From positions 62,001 through 126,000 of the forward strand of contig NZ_FZOF01000009.1 in assembly GCF_900188405.1 (NCBI RefSeq): 64,000 nucleotides of DNA, given 5' to 3'. The stretch is from Actinacidiphila glaucinigra (GTDB taxonomy: Bacteria; Actinomycetota; Actinomycetes; Streptomycetales; Streptomycetaceae). The notes beneath the pieces are model-generated. The model was given only the letters and a program-made list of their open reading frames with translations. It was not told where the DNA came from and did not search any database. Below, piece after piece: positions 31,100 to 39,466 of the stretch. Every line of letters starts with the position of its first letter. Position 1 is the stretch's first letter. A program made the translations under genes and the position numbers.

Positions 31100-32200
31100 C
31101 TACCCCAGGAGGCTCAGCAGCAGCACGACCACGGCCAGGGCGGCCGCCGCGATCGCCAGACCGCGGACGACCCGGCGGCTGGAGGGCAGCCCGAGCACCT
31201 CGATGCCGTCGCTCCCGGGGAAGGCGTAGAAGACGCGTTCGGGGTCGGTGGGGACGGTGATGCGGGCGAGGGGCAAGTGACGCAGCACGACCCTGCGGTG
31301 GACCTCGCCCGCGGGGACGAGGTGCGGGGCGAGCGCCTCGGCGTGGGTGGCGTCGAGGTCGCCGGGCAGGGCGTCGTCGCCGGTCAGTACGGCCTTGCGC
31401 CACCGGCCCAGGCGGGCGGTGCGCCGGCGGACCGGGAACGGCGGCCGTTTCAGGGGGCGGCGCACGAGTTCCTCGCGGCTGCGCTGCTCGATGAGGGCGC
31501 CGACCCAGGTGGTGACGACCCCGCTCCCCCCGCACGCGTCGTGCGCGACGGTGCCGCCGCCCGTGCACTTGGGGCAGTCGACGAGTCCCGTCCCCGTGCA
31601 CTGCGAGCACTGCGTGCGGCCCCGCCCGGCACACGTGGGGCACGCGGCGTCGGGGCGGCGGCACTTGGCGCAGCGGACGCGCTTGGGAACGGTGCGGGAC
31701 GCGGTCGCCGCCGCGGCGCGGTCGCGGTCCTTGGCCCGCGGCCGCGGTTTGCCGGTGCCGTCGCATTCGGCGCAGGGCTCCAGCCCCCGGCAGTCGGGGC
31801 AGGCCGTCGTCGGATCGCAGGGGAGCCGGCCGCGGCCCTCGCACCGCTTGCAGGCCCATTCGCCGTTGCCGCACTCACAGGTGTTGTGGCGTACGGACCC
31901 CTCGCGCACGAGCTCGATCCGGTGCAGGGAGCCGTGCTCCGCGGGCACGCCGGGCCGGTAGTCGGCGAGGTGGGTGTAGGTGGGGAGCGCGGAGAGGTCC
32001 TTGCGGCCCTTCTCGGTCCTGGCGCTCTCCTTGCGGGTCTCCGTGGTGCGGCGGATGCGGCAGTCGAGGACGGAGTGCCAGGAGAGGTCCGCACCGGCGG
32101 AGGAGTCGAGGCGGACGGCGCCGCCGTCCCCGGACAGGTGCCGGGCCAGGGCCTGGAGCATCTCGTCGTCGGACGGCGTACCGGACGGGTTCTCGGCCAT
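31100..32200 (-). CDS. DnaJ-type zinc-finger protein without J-domain, C-terminally membrane anchored
   Basis: A 366-residue protein. The central region (about residues 105-220) has at least eight CxxC-type pairs, several in the DnaJ CxxCxGxG form: CKRCEGRGRL, CAECDGTGK, CPTCAGRGR, CSQCTGTGL and CPKCTGGGT. There is no HPD-containing J-domain; the N-terminus (LDCRIRRTTETRKESA) is different. After a further domain the protein ends in a single transmembrane helix (LAIAAAALAVVVLLLSLLG), a tail anchor facing the cytoplasm. ATG 32200 follows GGGGAG at 8 nt. A membrane-bound zinc chaperone or thiol-holding protein is inferred. Confidence 0.75.
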   Translation of the reverse strand: MAENPSGTPSDDEMLQALARHLSGDGGAVRLDSSAGADLSWHSVLDCRIRRTTETRKESARTEKGRKDLSALPTYTHLADYRPGVPAEHGSLHRIELVREGSVRHNTCECGNGEWACKRCEGRGRLPCDPTTACPDCRGLEPCAECDGTGKPRPRAKDRDRAAAATASRTVPKRVRCAKCRRPDAACPTCAGRGRTQCSQCTGTGLVDCPKCTGGGTVAHDACGGSGVVTTWVGALIEQRSREELVRRPLKRPPFPVRRRTARLGRWRKAVLTGDDALPGDLDATHAEALAPHLVPAGEVHRRVVLRHLPLARITVPTDPERVFYAFPGSDGIEVLGLPSSRRVVRGLAIAAAALAVVVLLLSLLG

Positions 32201-32280
32201 GACGACCACTCCCCTCGACGGGCGCGAGGCGCGCTGTCGGCAGGGTAAGGGCGAATCTGATGCTCCATCAAGATCGGGCG

Positions 32281-32308
32281 CGGGGAGGGATCTTGCAATC
32301 CCTCCCCG
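32281..32308. terminator. Stem-loop downstream of the glyoxalase-like gene
   Basis: CGGGGAGGGA and TCCCTCCCCG pair around an 8-nt loop immediately past the minus-strand gene that ends at 32317. Confidence 0.6.
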
Positions 32309-32316
32309 CCTCCCTC

Positions 32317-32721
32317 TCAGCTCTCGCCGGTGGTGCCGCCGCCGCTCCCGTAGGGGCGGGTGATGACCTCCATGCCGTGGCCCGCCGGGTCCGTGAAGTA
32401 GACGCCGCGGCCGCCGTCGTTGTGGTTGATCTCCCCGGGCCGCTTGCCGTGCGGATCGGCCCAGTAGGTGAGGCCGGCCTCCTGGATCCTGCTCAGGATC
32501 CCGTCGAACGCGGTCTCGGGGACGAGGAAGGCGTAGTGCTGCATGACGATCGCCTCCGCCGGGACGGTGGCGAAGTCGAGCGTGACGCCGTTGCTCAACT
32601 GGAGGGGGACGAACGGGCCCCAGGCCTCGCCGGCCCGCAGGCCGAGGATGTGCGCGAGGAAGTCCGCGGATTCGCGGTTGTCCCGGGAGTGGACGATGGT
32701 GTGGTTCAACTCGACTGACAC
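32317..32721 (-). CDS. VOC (glyoxalase/dioxygenase) family protein
   Basis: A 134-residue protein with two beta-alpha-beta-beta-beta units: VELNHTIVHSRDNRESADFL then LQLSNGVTLDFATV, and HYAFLVPETAFDGILSRIQE then GRGVYFTDPAGHGMEVITRP. The family metal ligands appear as His (NHTIV), His (HYAFL) and Glu (MEVIT). VOC enzymes include glyoxalases, antibiotic-binding proteins and ring-cleavage dioxygenases; the substrate cannot be told. Confidence 0.85.
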   Translation of the reverse strand: MSVELNHTIVHSRDNRESADFLAHILGLRAGEAWGPFVPLQLSNGVTLDFATVPAEAIVMQHYAFLVPETAFDGILSRIQEAGLTYWADPHGKRPGEINHNDGGRGVYFTDPAGHGMEVITRPYGSGGGTTGES

Positions 32722-32906
32722 GGTGGGATGCCTCCGTAAGGCATTCTCACGGGCGCCTCCATGCCTCACCCGGCCGGTGACCGGCACGCGACGCCGTACC
32801 TCCGATCCTATGCGGGGCCGTAATCCGGTGGGCCGGGACGGCGGCGGCCCGTACGGTGGACGGCCGGACCGGGCGATCCGGGCGACCCGGGCGGGAGGGC
32901 AGGACG

Positions 32907-33257
32907 ATGACGGACACGATGACGCTGTGGCGCCCCACCGGGCCGGAGGAGCTGGCGCTGGTCGAGGCCTCGGGGTGGCGGGAGTGGCCGCCGCGGCTGC
33001 CCGAGCAGCCGATCTTCTACCCGGTGCTCGACGAGGACTACGCGATCCGCATCGCCCGCGACTGGAACGTCCCCGCCTCCGGTGCCGGTTACGTGACGCG
33101 CTTCGAGGTCGAGGCCGGGTTCGCCGCCCGCTACCCGGTGCGCCAGGCGGGCGGCCGGACGATCCTCGAACTGTGGGTGCCCGCGGAGGAACTGCCGGAG
33201 TTCAACCGGCACATCGTGGGCCGGATCGAGGTCGTGCACGAGTTCCGGGACGCGTAG
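32907..33257 (+). CDS. Conserved actinobacterial protein (ADP-ribosylation/crystallin J1-type annotation)
   Basis: A 116-residue soluble protein, MTDTMTLWRPTGPEELALVE..., with GWREWPPRLPEQPIFYPVLD and EFNRHIVGRIEVVHEFR. It matches a small family in Streptomyces that is usually annotated ADP-ribosylation/crystallin J1; it lacks the ADP-ribosylglycohydrolase metal motifs, so that name should not be read as function. Confidence 0.7.
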   Translation: MTDTMTLWRPTGPEELALVEASGWREWPPRLPEQPIFYPVLDEDYAIRIARDWNVPASGAGYVTRFEVEAGFAARYPVRQAGGRTILELWVPAEELPEFNRHIVGRIEVVHEFRDA

Positions 33258-33259
33258 CG

Positions 33260-33297
33260 GCCGGGACCCGGGCCCTCGCGGGGGCCCGGGTCCCGGC
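33260..33297. terminator. Strong bidirectional stem-loop
   Basis: CCGGGACCCGGGCCC and GGGCCCGGGTCCCGG form a 15-bp GC stem between converging genes. Confidence 0.8.
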
Positions 33298-33305
33298 CGG
33301 CGGCG

Positions 33306-34496
33306 TCAGCCGCGGAGCGTGGTGACGGCCGCGACCCCGGTGAACTGCAGGGGCTCGTAGCCGAGGGCGAGCAGATGGGCCGTGAGCGTCAGGGTGCCGC
33401 CCCGGTGGCCCTGACCGCCCGGACCGCCCGCGATGCCGGCGGGTTCGGCGTCGTCGGCGGTGTAGGGACCGTTGTGGAAGGTCACCGAGACCGGGACGCC
33501 GAAGGTGCCGCCCGGACCGAGGTCGACGGCGGGCGACGGGGTGTAGGTGCCGACGAGGATGCCGCCGGGCCCGGGGGTGAGGACGACGGGGGTGCCGCCC
33601 GCGGTGACGGTCAGGTCGCCCGGGTCGATGCCGCGGGTGCGGGTGAGGATCAGCCGGATGCCCACGGAGCGGTACGCGGGACCGTCGGCCGGGTCGGTGA
33701 AGACGATCTGCCCCGAGGCGGCGTGGCAGGGCCGCCCCGGCGTGCTGTTGCCGAGGGTGATGCGGGCCGTGGTGCGGCCGTCGACGAGGAAGTCGTACGT
33801 GGTGCCGGCGACGGTCGGGTTGTCGACGTACGTGTCGAGTGTGAGCCCCGTGTTGGGCTGGCCGAGCCGGCCCGCGTTGGCGATGACCCCGTCGACGCCG
33901 TCGCCGGCGGCGGTGCAGGCGGCGATGTACTCGGCGAGGGTGCGGTCGGCCTGCGCGGGGATCGTCCCGGCCGGCCGCGAGGTCCGCCACAGCGAGGCGG
34001 GAGCGTTGGCGAAGTGCTGCCAGACGCCCTGGACGACGCCCTGTCGGCCCTGGCCGTCGGTGGCGAGCTGCGGCTGGAAGCTGAGCGTGGTGAAGCTGCC
34101 GGCGCAGATCATGGGGAGCTGGAGGTTCGCCGCGGTGCCGGTGACGCTGCCGGTGGTGACGAAGGAGTCGTACGACAGCTCCGAGGCGGCGATGGTGGCG
34201 AGCGGGATTCTCGCGGTGAAGGGGTGCGCCGCCTGGGACTGCTGGTCGCCGGTGACGGCCAGGTGCAGGCTGCCGTTGAAGCGGACGGGGTCCGCGAAGG
34301 GCGAGACCTCCTGGACGCCGGGGGTGCGGTCGCCGTTCCCCGGCTGGTCCTGGAGCCGGAACCAGGGCCCACCCGGCCCGAGATCGGCGGCCCGGACCCG
34401 TTCGACGCGGGGGGCGGAGGAACCGGGGACGGCGGATATGAAGGTGGCGCCCGCGGCCAGGACGGCAGCGGCGGCGAGCGCTATCGGGCGGATCAT
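33306..34496 (-). CDS. Secreted protein of unknown function
   Basis: A 396-residue exported protein with signal peptide (IRPIALAAAAVLAAGATFIS...GSSA). The mature part is beta-rich: FNGSLHLAVTGDQQSQAAHP, LSYDSFVTTGSVTGTAANLQ, a region with two cysteines (ICAGSF, AACTAAGDG), and C-terminal immunoglobulin-like strands (LTLTAHLLALGYEPLQFTGV). It has no catalytic motif I recognise. Proteins of this type are found in Streptomyces as unnamed secreted proteins. Confidence 0.65.
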   Translation of the reverse strand: MIRPIALAAAAVLAAGATFISAVPGSSAPRVERVRAADLGPGGPWFRLQDQPGNGDRTPGVQEVSPFADPVRFNGSLHLAVTGDQQSQAAHPFTARIPLATIAASELSYDSFVTTGSVTGTAANLQLPMICAGSFTTLSFQPQLATDGQGRQGVVQGVWQHFANAPASLWRTSRPAGTIPAQADRTLAEYIAACTAAGDGVDGVIANAGRLGQPNTGLTLDTYVDNPTVAGTTYDFLVDGRTTARITLGNSTPGRPCHAASGQIVFTDPADGPAYRSVGIRLILTRTRGIDPGDLTVTAGGTPVVLTPGPGGILVGTYTPSPAVDLGPGGTFGVPVSVTFHNGPYTADDAEPAGIAGGPGGQGHRGGTLTLTAHLLALGYEPLQFTGVAAVTTLRG

Positions 34497-34758
34497 GAGG
34501 CGGGGGACTCCCTCGTACGGGCGGCCCGGTACGGCCGCGACGGGGCGGCGCCCGACGGCGCCGCGGCCCCGTATGGGTGCCCCGCCGGACTGCGCAACCG
34601 GCATATGACAGGCCGGGCTCACCCGCGCGTCGCAACAAGATCCCACGCCTGGCGCCGAGAAGGTGCGGACGGCACCGCCGTCCCCTGTGCGGTGGACGGC
34701 CCCGCGGCGCCGCATCCGGGCGGCCGGGCGGCCCCTGACCGCGTGGGGGGCGCGCCCG

Positions 34759-36048
34759 CTACGGCCGGCGTCCCGGAGGGGTGCCGCCGCCCGCGGCGGC
34801 GGGCGGCTGCCCGGCCGCCGGGACGGAGGGGCGGAACTGGGGGCCGTAGGTGTGGCGCCCGTCGCCCAGCGGGATCTCCATGAGGGCGAGCGCGGGCTCC
34901 TCCAGCTGCTCCATCGTCCTGATCGCCCGGTTGAGCGCACCGTGGTCACCGGTCTGCCACGCGGCTTCCAGGTCGCGCAGCAGCTCGCCGTAGGCGGTGT
35001 CGAAGCGGCGCAGCAGGGTCGCCGCCTCGCGGGGCGGGTGGGGCCAGCCGCCCTTGGGGACCACGCCCATGGGGCGGACGTCCGGGAAGGGGACGGGCGG
35101 GCCGCTGAACTCCCACAGGCCGTCGGACTCCTGCAGGGTGCGGCCGTGGTAGATCTCGGCGAAGGCGTAGTAGTGGGCCACGTCGCGGTGGCCCCCGGTG
35201 GCCTCGCCGGTCGGCGCCTCGGGGGAGTCCGAGGTGCCCTCGCCCTGCTCCTTGATGATCTCCACGGCGGCGACGACGTCGTCCAGGGTGCGCATCGGCA
35301 GCAGTTCGTCGGGGCCGATGCGCTGGCCGATCTGGCCGCGGACGGTGAGTTCGGGGCGGTTGTCGAGGAAGGCGGTGACGACCCCGTTGTAGAAGTCGCC
35401 GATGGTCGGCGGCCCCGCCGACGGCTCGGGGAGCGGGGACTCCGGGGTCTCGATGGCCATGAGGACGTCCCGCACGTACGCGCGGGTCAGCCCGGAGAGG
35501 TGGACCGTCAGCTCGCTGCGCACGCCGCCGGGCAGGCGGCAGGGGTAGTCGGGGCTGACGGCGGCGATCCGCGGCCGTCCGCCCACGGCGACGAGCATGT
35601 TGCAGGCCAGGCCCATGTGGAACATCTCGTCGGTGACGATGCCGCGGATCAGGGTGGCGACCGTGTCGGACCGGTCCCGCACCGACCACCAGGCGCACAG
35701 GTACGGCGGGATGGTGGCGAGTTCCAGCTCCACCGCCACCTGCAGGGCCTGCCGCAGCCAGTCGGCGCCGCGGGACGGCGCGGGAACGGCCAGCAGACGG
35801 GCGACCAGGCCGTGGACGGCGGCCGCCGCGACGCCGGGGACCGCCCCGGGTGCCGCGGCGGTCGCGGCCGCGGCGGCGGCCGCCTGCAACGACGGTGCGA
35901 GCGGGGCCGCCTGGGCGGCGGTGCCGAGGACGGCGGGGCTGACGGCGGCCAGCGCGGCCGACTTGACGAAGCCCCGGCGGTCGAGGGCCGCCGGCGGGGT
36001 CACGGCGGTCCCGTGCCCGTTGTCCTGGTCTTCCACCGCTTCCGTCAC
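34759..36048 (-). CDS. Ferritin-like domain protein with Tat-type signal
   Basis: A 429-residue protein. The GTG at 36048, preceded by GGAGA, is preferred over upstream frames. A twin-arginine signal (DRRGFVKSAALAAVSPAVLG) is followed by an Ala-rich spacer and a VioB-type ferritin-like domain: WLRQALQVAVELELATIPPY, then VTDEMFHMGLACNML (Glu-x-x-His metal motif) and HYYAFAEIYHGRTLQE with another His/Glu pair. The C-terminal helices (LRRFDTAYGELLRDLEAAW) complete the bundle. Such domains carry di-iron sites; Tat export would fit a protein folded with metal. Substrate unknown. Confidence 0.8.
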   Translation of the reverse strand: MTEAVEDQDNGHGTAVTPPAALDRRGFVKSAALAAVSPAVLGTAAQAAPLAPSLQAAAAAAATAAAPGAVPGVAAAAVHGLVARLLAVPAPSRGADWLRQALQVAVELELATIPPYLCAWWSVRDRSDTVATLIRGIVTDEMFHMGLACNMLVAVGGRPRIAAVSPDYPCRLPGGVRSELTVHLSGLTRAYVRDVLMAIETPESPLPEPSAGPPTIGDFYNGVVTAFLDNRPELTVRGQIGQRIGPDELLPMRTLDDVVAAVEIIKEQGEGTSDSPEAPTGEATGGHRDVAHYYAFAEIYHGRTLQESDGLWEFSGPPVPFPDVRPMGVVPKGGWPHPPREAATLLRRFDTAYGELLRDLEAAWQTGDHGALNRAIRTMEQLEEPALALMEIPLGDGRHTYGPQFRPSVPAAGQPPAAAGGGTPPGRRP

Positions 36049-36303
36049 CCAGGTCTCCGTCCCCGAGAAGAATGGCGCGCGGGGCACGGCACTGGTCGGA
36101 CCCGCGAGGCTGGCGAAGCTACCAGCCGGGCCGCGGCCTCCGGGTCCGCGACGCCGCGCGTGCCGCGGCGTGCCGCCCGTGCGGCCCAACGGGCCCCGCG
36201 CGCCGCCCGCCGAGGGGACCGGCCGCCCGCCTGACCTGGGCACCGTGCCCGGCGCGGGCGTACGCTGCCCGGCGCCCCCTCCCCCACCCGAGGACGTCCA
36301 GGC

Positions 36304-36792
36304 ATGCACGGCACCGGCGACGCCACCGCGCTCGTGGTCGTCGACATGATCGCGGCGGCTGATCTCCCGGGCCCGGGAGGAGGGCGTGGACGTCGTCTAC
36401 GTCAACGACGACTTCGGCCGCCGGCGCTCGCACCACGACGAGATCCTCGACATCGCCCTCGACGGCCCGCAGGCCGACCTGGTGGAGCCGGTACGCCCCG
36501 ACGCGGATTCGCTGTTCGTCGTGAAGGCCCGGCACTCGATCTTCTTCCAGACCCCGCTGGAGTACCTGCTGGGGCAGTTGGGGGTGGGCCGCCTGGTGCT
36601 GTGCGGGCAGGTCACCGAGCAGTGTGTGCTCCACTCCGCGCTCGACGCGCACATCCGCCACGTGCCCACCGTCGTCGCCCCGACGCCGTGGCGCACATCC
36701 ACCGGGACCTCGCGGACGCCGCGCTGCGGATGACGGAGCGCAACATGGGCATCCTCGTCACTCCCTCGTCCGGGATCGCGCTGCGCGGCTGA
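36304..36792 (+). pseudogene. Decayed isochorismatase-family cysteine hydrolase
   Basis: The first frame begins MHGTGDATALVVVDMI, with the family Asp, then breaks near 36356; the match resumes in another frame with LISRAREEGVDVVYVNDD, the Lys motif FVVKARHSIFFQ and the catalytic Cys GQVTEQCVLHSALDAHIRH. Near 36680 a single missing base returns it to the first frame (DAVAHIHRDLADAALRMTER). About 30 residues are also missing at the first break. Two independent lesions indicate a pseudogene. Alternatively the 1-nt change is a sequencing error, but the internal deletion would remain. Confidence 0.8.
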
Positions 36793-36873
36793 GTCCGGAC
36801 CGCCGGGCCGTCACCTCCGGTACCCGTATGGGAACGTGCATTCGGGGCACCCGGACGTCAGGAGGTGCTGACG

Positions 36874-37224
36874 ATGGTCCCCCTGCCGGCCGGTCCCGAG
36901 GACGACGCGGACAGCGAGGTGGGACGGCTGCGCGCGGAGAACGAGCAGTTGCGTCGCGCGCTGGGCAGCCGGTCGGTCATCGACCAGGCCGTCGGCATGG
37001 TGATGGCGCTGACGCCCTGCCCCGGGGACGCGGCCTGGGCGGTCCTCGTCCGGGCCTCCCAGTACGGCAACGTCAAACTCCGTGACGTCGCGGCCGCGCT
37101 CGTGGCGAGCGCGGCGGGCCGGCCGCTGCCGGCGGACGTCCACCGCGCCCTGCTGCGGGCCCGGCGTCCCCGGTCCGCTCGGCCGCCTCGACCTCCTCGC
37201 GAAGCCGGCGGCAGGTGCGGGTGA
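36874..37224 (+). CDS. ANTAR-domain protein
   Basis: A 116-residue protein starting at ATG 36874 with GGAGG 8 nt upstream. A short coiled coil (VGRLRAENEQLRRAL) leads into the ANTAR helices (GSRSVIDQAVGMVMALTP...AWAVLVRASQYGNVKLRDVA). ANTAR domains bind paired RNA hairpins to prevent termination; the sensor domain usually present (GAF or PAS) is missing. The last 150 nt overlap antisense with the 3' end of the sigma pseudogene frame, making the Pro/Arg-rich tail suspect. Confidence 0.75.
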   Translation: MVPLPAGPEDDADSEVGRLRAENEQLRRALGSRSVIDQAVGMVMALTPCPGDAAWAVLVRASQYGNVKLRDVAAALVASAAGRPLPADVHRALLRARRPRSARPPRPPREAGGRCG

Positions 37225-38007
37225 TCAGCCGGGAGACGTGCATCTGGGACAGGCCCAGCTGATCGGCTATCTGGGTCTGCGTCATGTCCCGGAAGAACCG
37301 CAGGTAGAGGATCTGCCGTTCGCGTGGGGGAAGTTCGCGCAGCCGCGGTGCGACGGCCACACGGTCCACGACGAAGTCGAGGCAGGGGTCCTCCGACCCC
37401 AGGGTGTCGAGGAAGGTGCGGCCCTCCGCGCCGGGGGTGGCGGAGTCCAGGGAGGCGGGGGCGAAGCTGTCGATGGCCTCCATGGCGGCCAGCACCTCCT
37501 TCTCGCTCATCCGCGCGTGCGCGGCGATCTCGGCGACGGTGGGGGTGCGGCCCCGCGTCCCGAGGAGTTCGTGGCGCACGGTGCGGACCCGGCTGCGCAG
37601 TTCCTGGACCCTGCGGGGGACGTGCACGCCCCACATGTGGTCGCGGAAGTGGCGTTTGACCTCACCCACGATCGTGGGGACGGCGAAGCTCTCGAAGGCG
37701 CTGCCGCGTGCGGGGTCGTAGCGCCGCACGGCCTTCACCAGGCCGAGCGCGGCGACCTGCCGGAGGTCCTCGGTGGACTCCCCGCGGTGCAGGAAGCGCC
37801 GCGCGAGCGTTCGGACATCGGGATCCAGGCGATGACGACCTGCTCGCGCAGGGCCTCCTTCTCCGGCCCTTCCGGGAGGGCCGCGATCCGCCGCAGGGCC
37901 TCGGCGGTGTCCGGGGCGTCGTCGTGCGGACGCGTACGGGCACCCGGGGGCGGGTGCGGCGGCGGGTACGGATGCGGATGCCTGGTGCGGGGCTTTCGGG
38001 CGGCCAT
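37073..38007 (-). pseudogene. SigB/SigF-type sigma factor with a frameshift
   Basis: Starting at ATG 38007 (MAARKPRTRH) the frame encodes an N-terminus and ALRRIAALPEGPEKEAL...VVIAWIPMSER; near 37806 one base is missing and homology continues in another frame as LARRFLHRGESTEDLRQV, SFAVPTIVGEVKRHFRDHMW, region 3 (RTPTVAEIAAHARMSEKEV) and region 4 (LPPRERQILYLRFF, TQTQIADQLGLSQMHVSRLI). Both halves are well conserved, so the lesion is recent or an assembly error. If functional it would be a stress/development sigma factor of the B/F group. The C-terminus runs 50 residues past the usual end, over the ANTAR gene. Confidence 0.8.
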
Positions 38008-38372
38008 GGTCGTCCTGCGCCTTCCTGCGGGGTCCGGGCGCCGCGCCGCGCAGGGCGTGCCGTACGGAAGGACACGCTCCGCGCTCCGGGGGCCCTGGCG
38101 GGGCGCCCCGCGCGTGCGTGCCTCCGTTCCGAAGCACGGGGATCGCCTGCCCGGGAAGGCGGTGCACAAACCCCCCGCGGAGTCCCGGCGTTGACCGCCC
38201 CTCGGCATCCGGCGGCGGGCCCCGGCACCGAGGGCGGCGGCCCATGAAGCCGTTCCGCCATCCGGGGACGGGCCGGACGTCAGCCGCAGGACACCCGCAG
38301 GTCGCGCGGACAGGGCATGAAGGGGCGACAACACCTGCGGACAGGCGCACGACGCGCGGGGGCGACCGGACC

Positions 38373-39347
38373 ATGGGCATCACCACCACGACGACTCCAC
38401 ACCTCCTGAGCGGCGCGACCCTGCGCCGGATCGCCTGCCTGGCCCCGATCGCGCTGGTCGGGTGGTGGGTGGCCCGGCACTGGCAGCTGATCGCCGACGG
38501 GGGCCGCGGATTGCTGGACGCCAACCGGGGCTGGCTGCTGGCCGCCGTCGCGGCGACCGGACTGGCCTGGGTGGCGGTGTCGTTCATGCGGCAGGGCACG
38601 GTCCTGGAACGGCTGCCGGCGGGACGGCTGCTGGCGACGCAGTTCGCCGCGGGCGCCGCGAACCACCTGCTGCCCGCCGGCATCGGGGCGAGCGCGGTCA
38701 ACCTGCGCTTCATGCGGGCGTGCGGGCTGCCGCCCGCCCGGTCGGCGGCGGCCATCGCGCTGTACTTCCTGGCCGAGTGCGTCGGCCGCGGGACGCTGCT
38801 GGCGGTGCTGCTCGTCGTGTTCCCGCACGCGCTGCGGCTCGACGGGCTGCTGCCGAACGGCGTCTCCGTACCGGTCGGCCCGACGGCGGGGGCGGCGGCC
38901 GGGGTCTGCGCGGTCGCGACGGTCGTACTGGTCGCCGTGCCGCGGCTGCGGCAGGTGGTGCGTACCTTCCTGGCCACGGCGTTCACCGACGCGCGGACGC
39001 TGCACGCCCGGCCGTCGAGGGCCCTCGCGCTGTGGGGCGGCTCGCTCGCCTTCCCCGCCCTGCAGGCGGCCGGCCTCGTCGCGGTCACGATGTCCCTGGG
39101 CGTCCCGGTGCCGTTCGCCCATGTCGCCCTCGCCTACCTGGTGGCCAGCGTCGCGGCGGCGGCGCTGCCCACCCCCGGTGGCGTCGGCTCCGTCGACGCG
39201 GCCCTCGTGGTGGCCCTCGTCGCCACGGGCGCCTCGCTCGCCGCGGCCACCTCGGCCGTGCTCGGCTACCGCATCGTGACGGTCTGGCTCCCCCTCGTTC
39301 CCGGCGCGCTGGTCCTGGGCGCGCTGGTCCGCCGCAAGGTGGTCTGA
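38373..39347 (+). CDS. Integral membrane protein, LPG synthase TM region (UPF0104/YbhN) family
   Basis: A 324-residue protein with about eight transmembrane helices. Family landmarks include the conserved polar helix LLATQFAAGAANHLLPAGIGASAVNLRFM, and the C-terminal LPTPGGVGSVDAALVVALV with a Pro-x-x-GG-x-G motif, then a final YRIVTVWLPLVPGALVLGAL helix pair. Members resemble the membrane half of MprF flippases and are probably lipid transporters. The ATG at 38373 lies after GGCGACCGGACC with a weak ribosome site. Confidence 0.8.
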   Translation: MGITTTTTPHLLSGATLRRIACLAPIALVGWWVARHWQLIADGGRGLLDANRGWLLAAVAATGLAWVAVSFMRQGTVLERLPAGRLLATQFAAGAANHLLPAGIGASAVNLRFMRACGLPPARSAAAIALYFLAECVGRGTLLAVLLVVFPHALRLDGLLPNGVSVPVGPTAGAAAGVCAVATVVLVAVPRLRQVVRTFLATAFTDARTLHARPSRALALWGGSLAFPALQAAGLVAVTMSLGVPVPFAHVALAYLVASVAAAALPTPGGVGSVDAALVVALVATGASLAAATSAVLGYRIVTVWLPLVPGALVLGALVRRKVV

Positions 39348-39466
39348 CGCCCGCGCCCCACCCGCGAAAACCCCGTGGTAGCGGCCCTGCGGCGCGTGCC
39401 ACGCTGGCCGCGGCGACCGCGAAAGCAGGTCAAAGGGTCAACGGGGCGGCGCGGGAGGGCGGAACG

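Noticed and set aside
38462..39466. Upstream in-frame extension of the amidase
   Set aside because: It overlaps the membrane protein gene in another frame and has Arg/Gly/Pro composition typical of a shadow.
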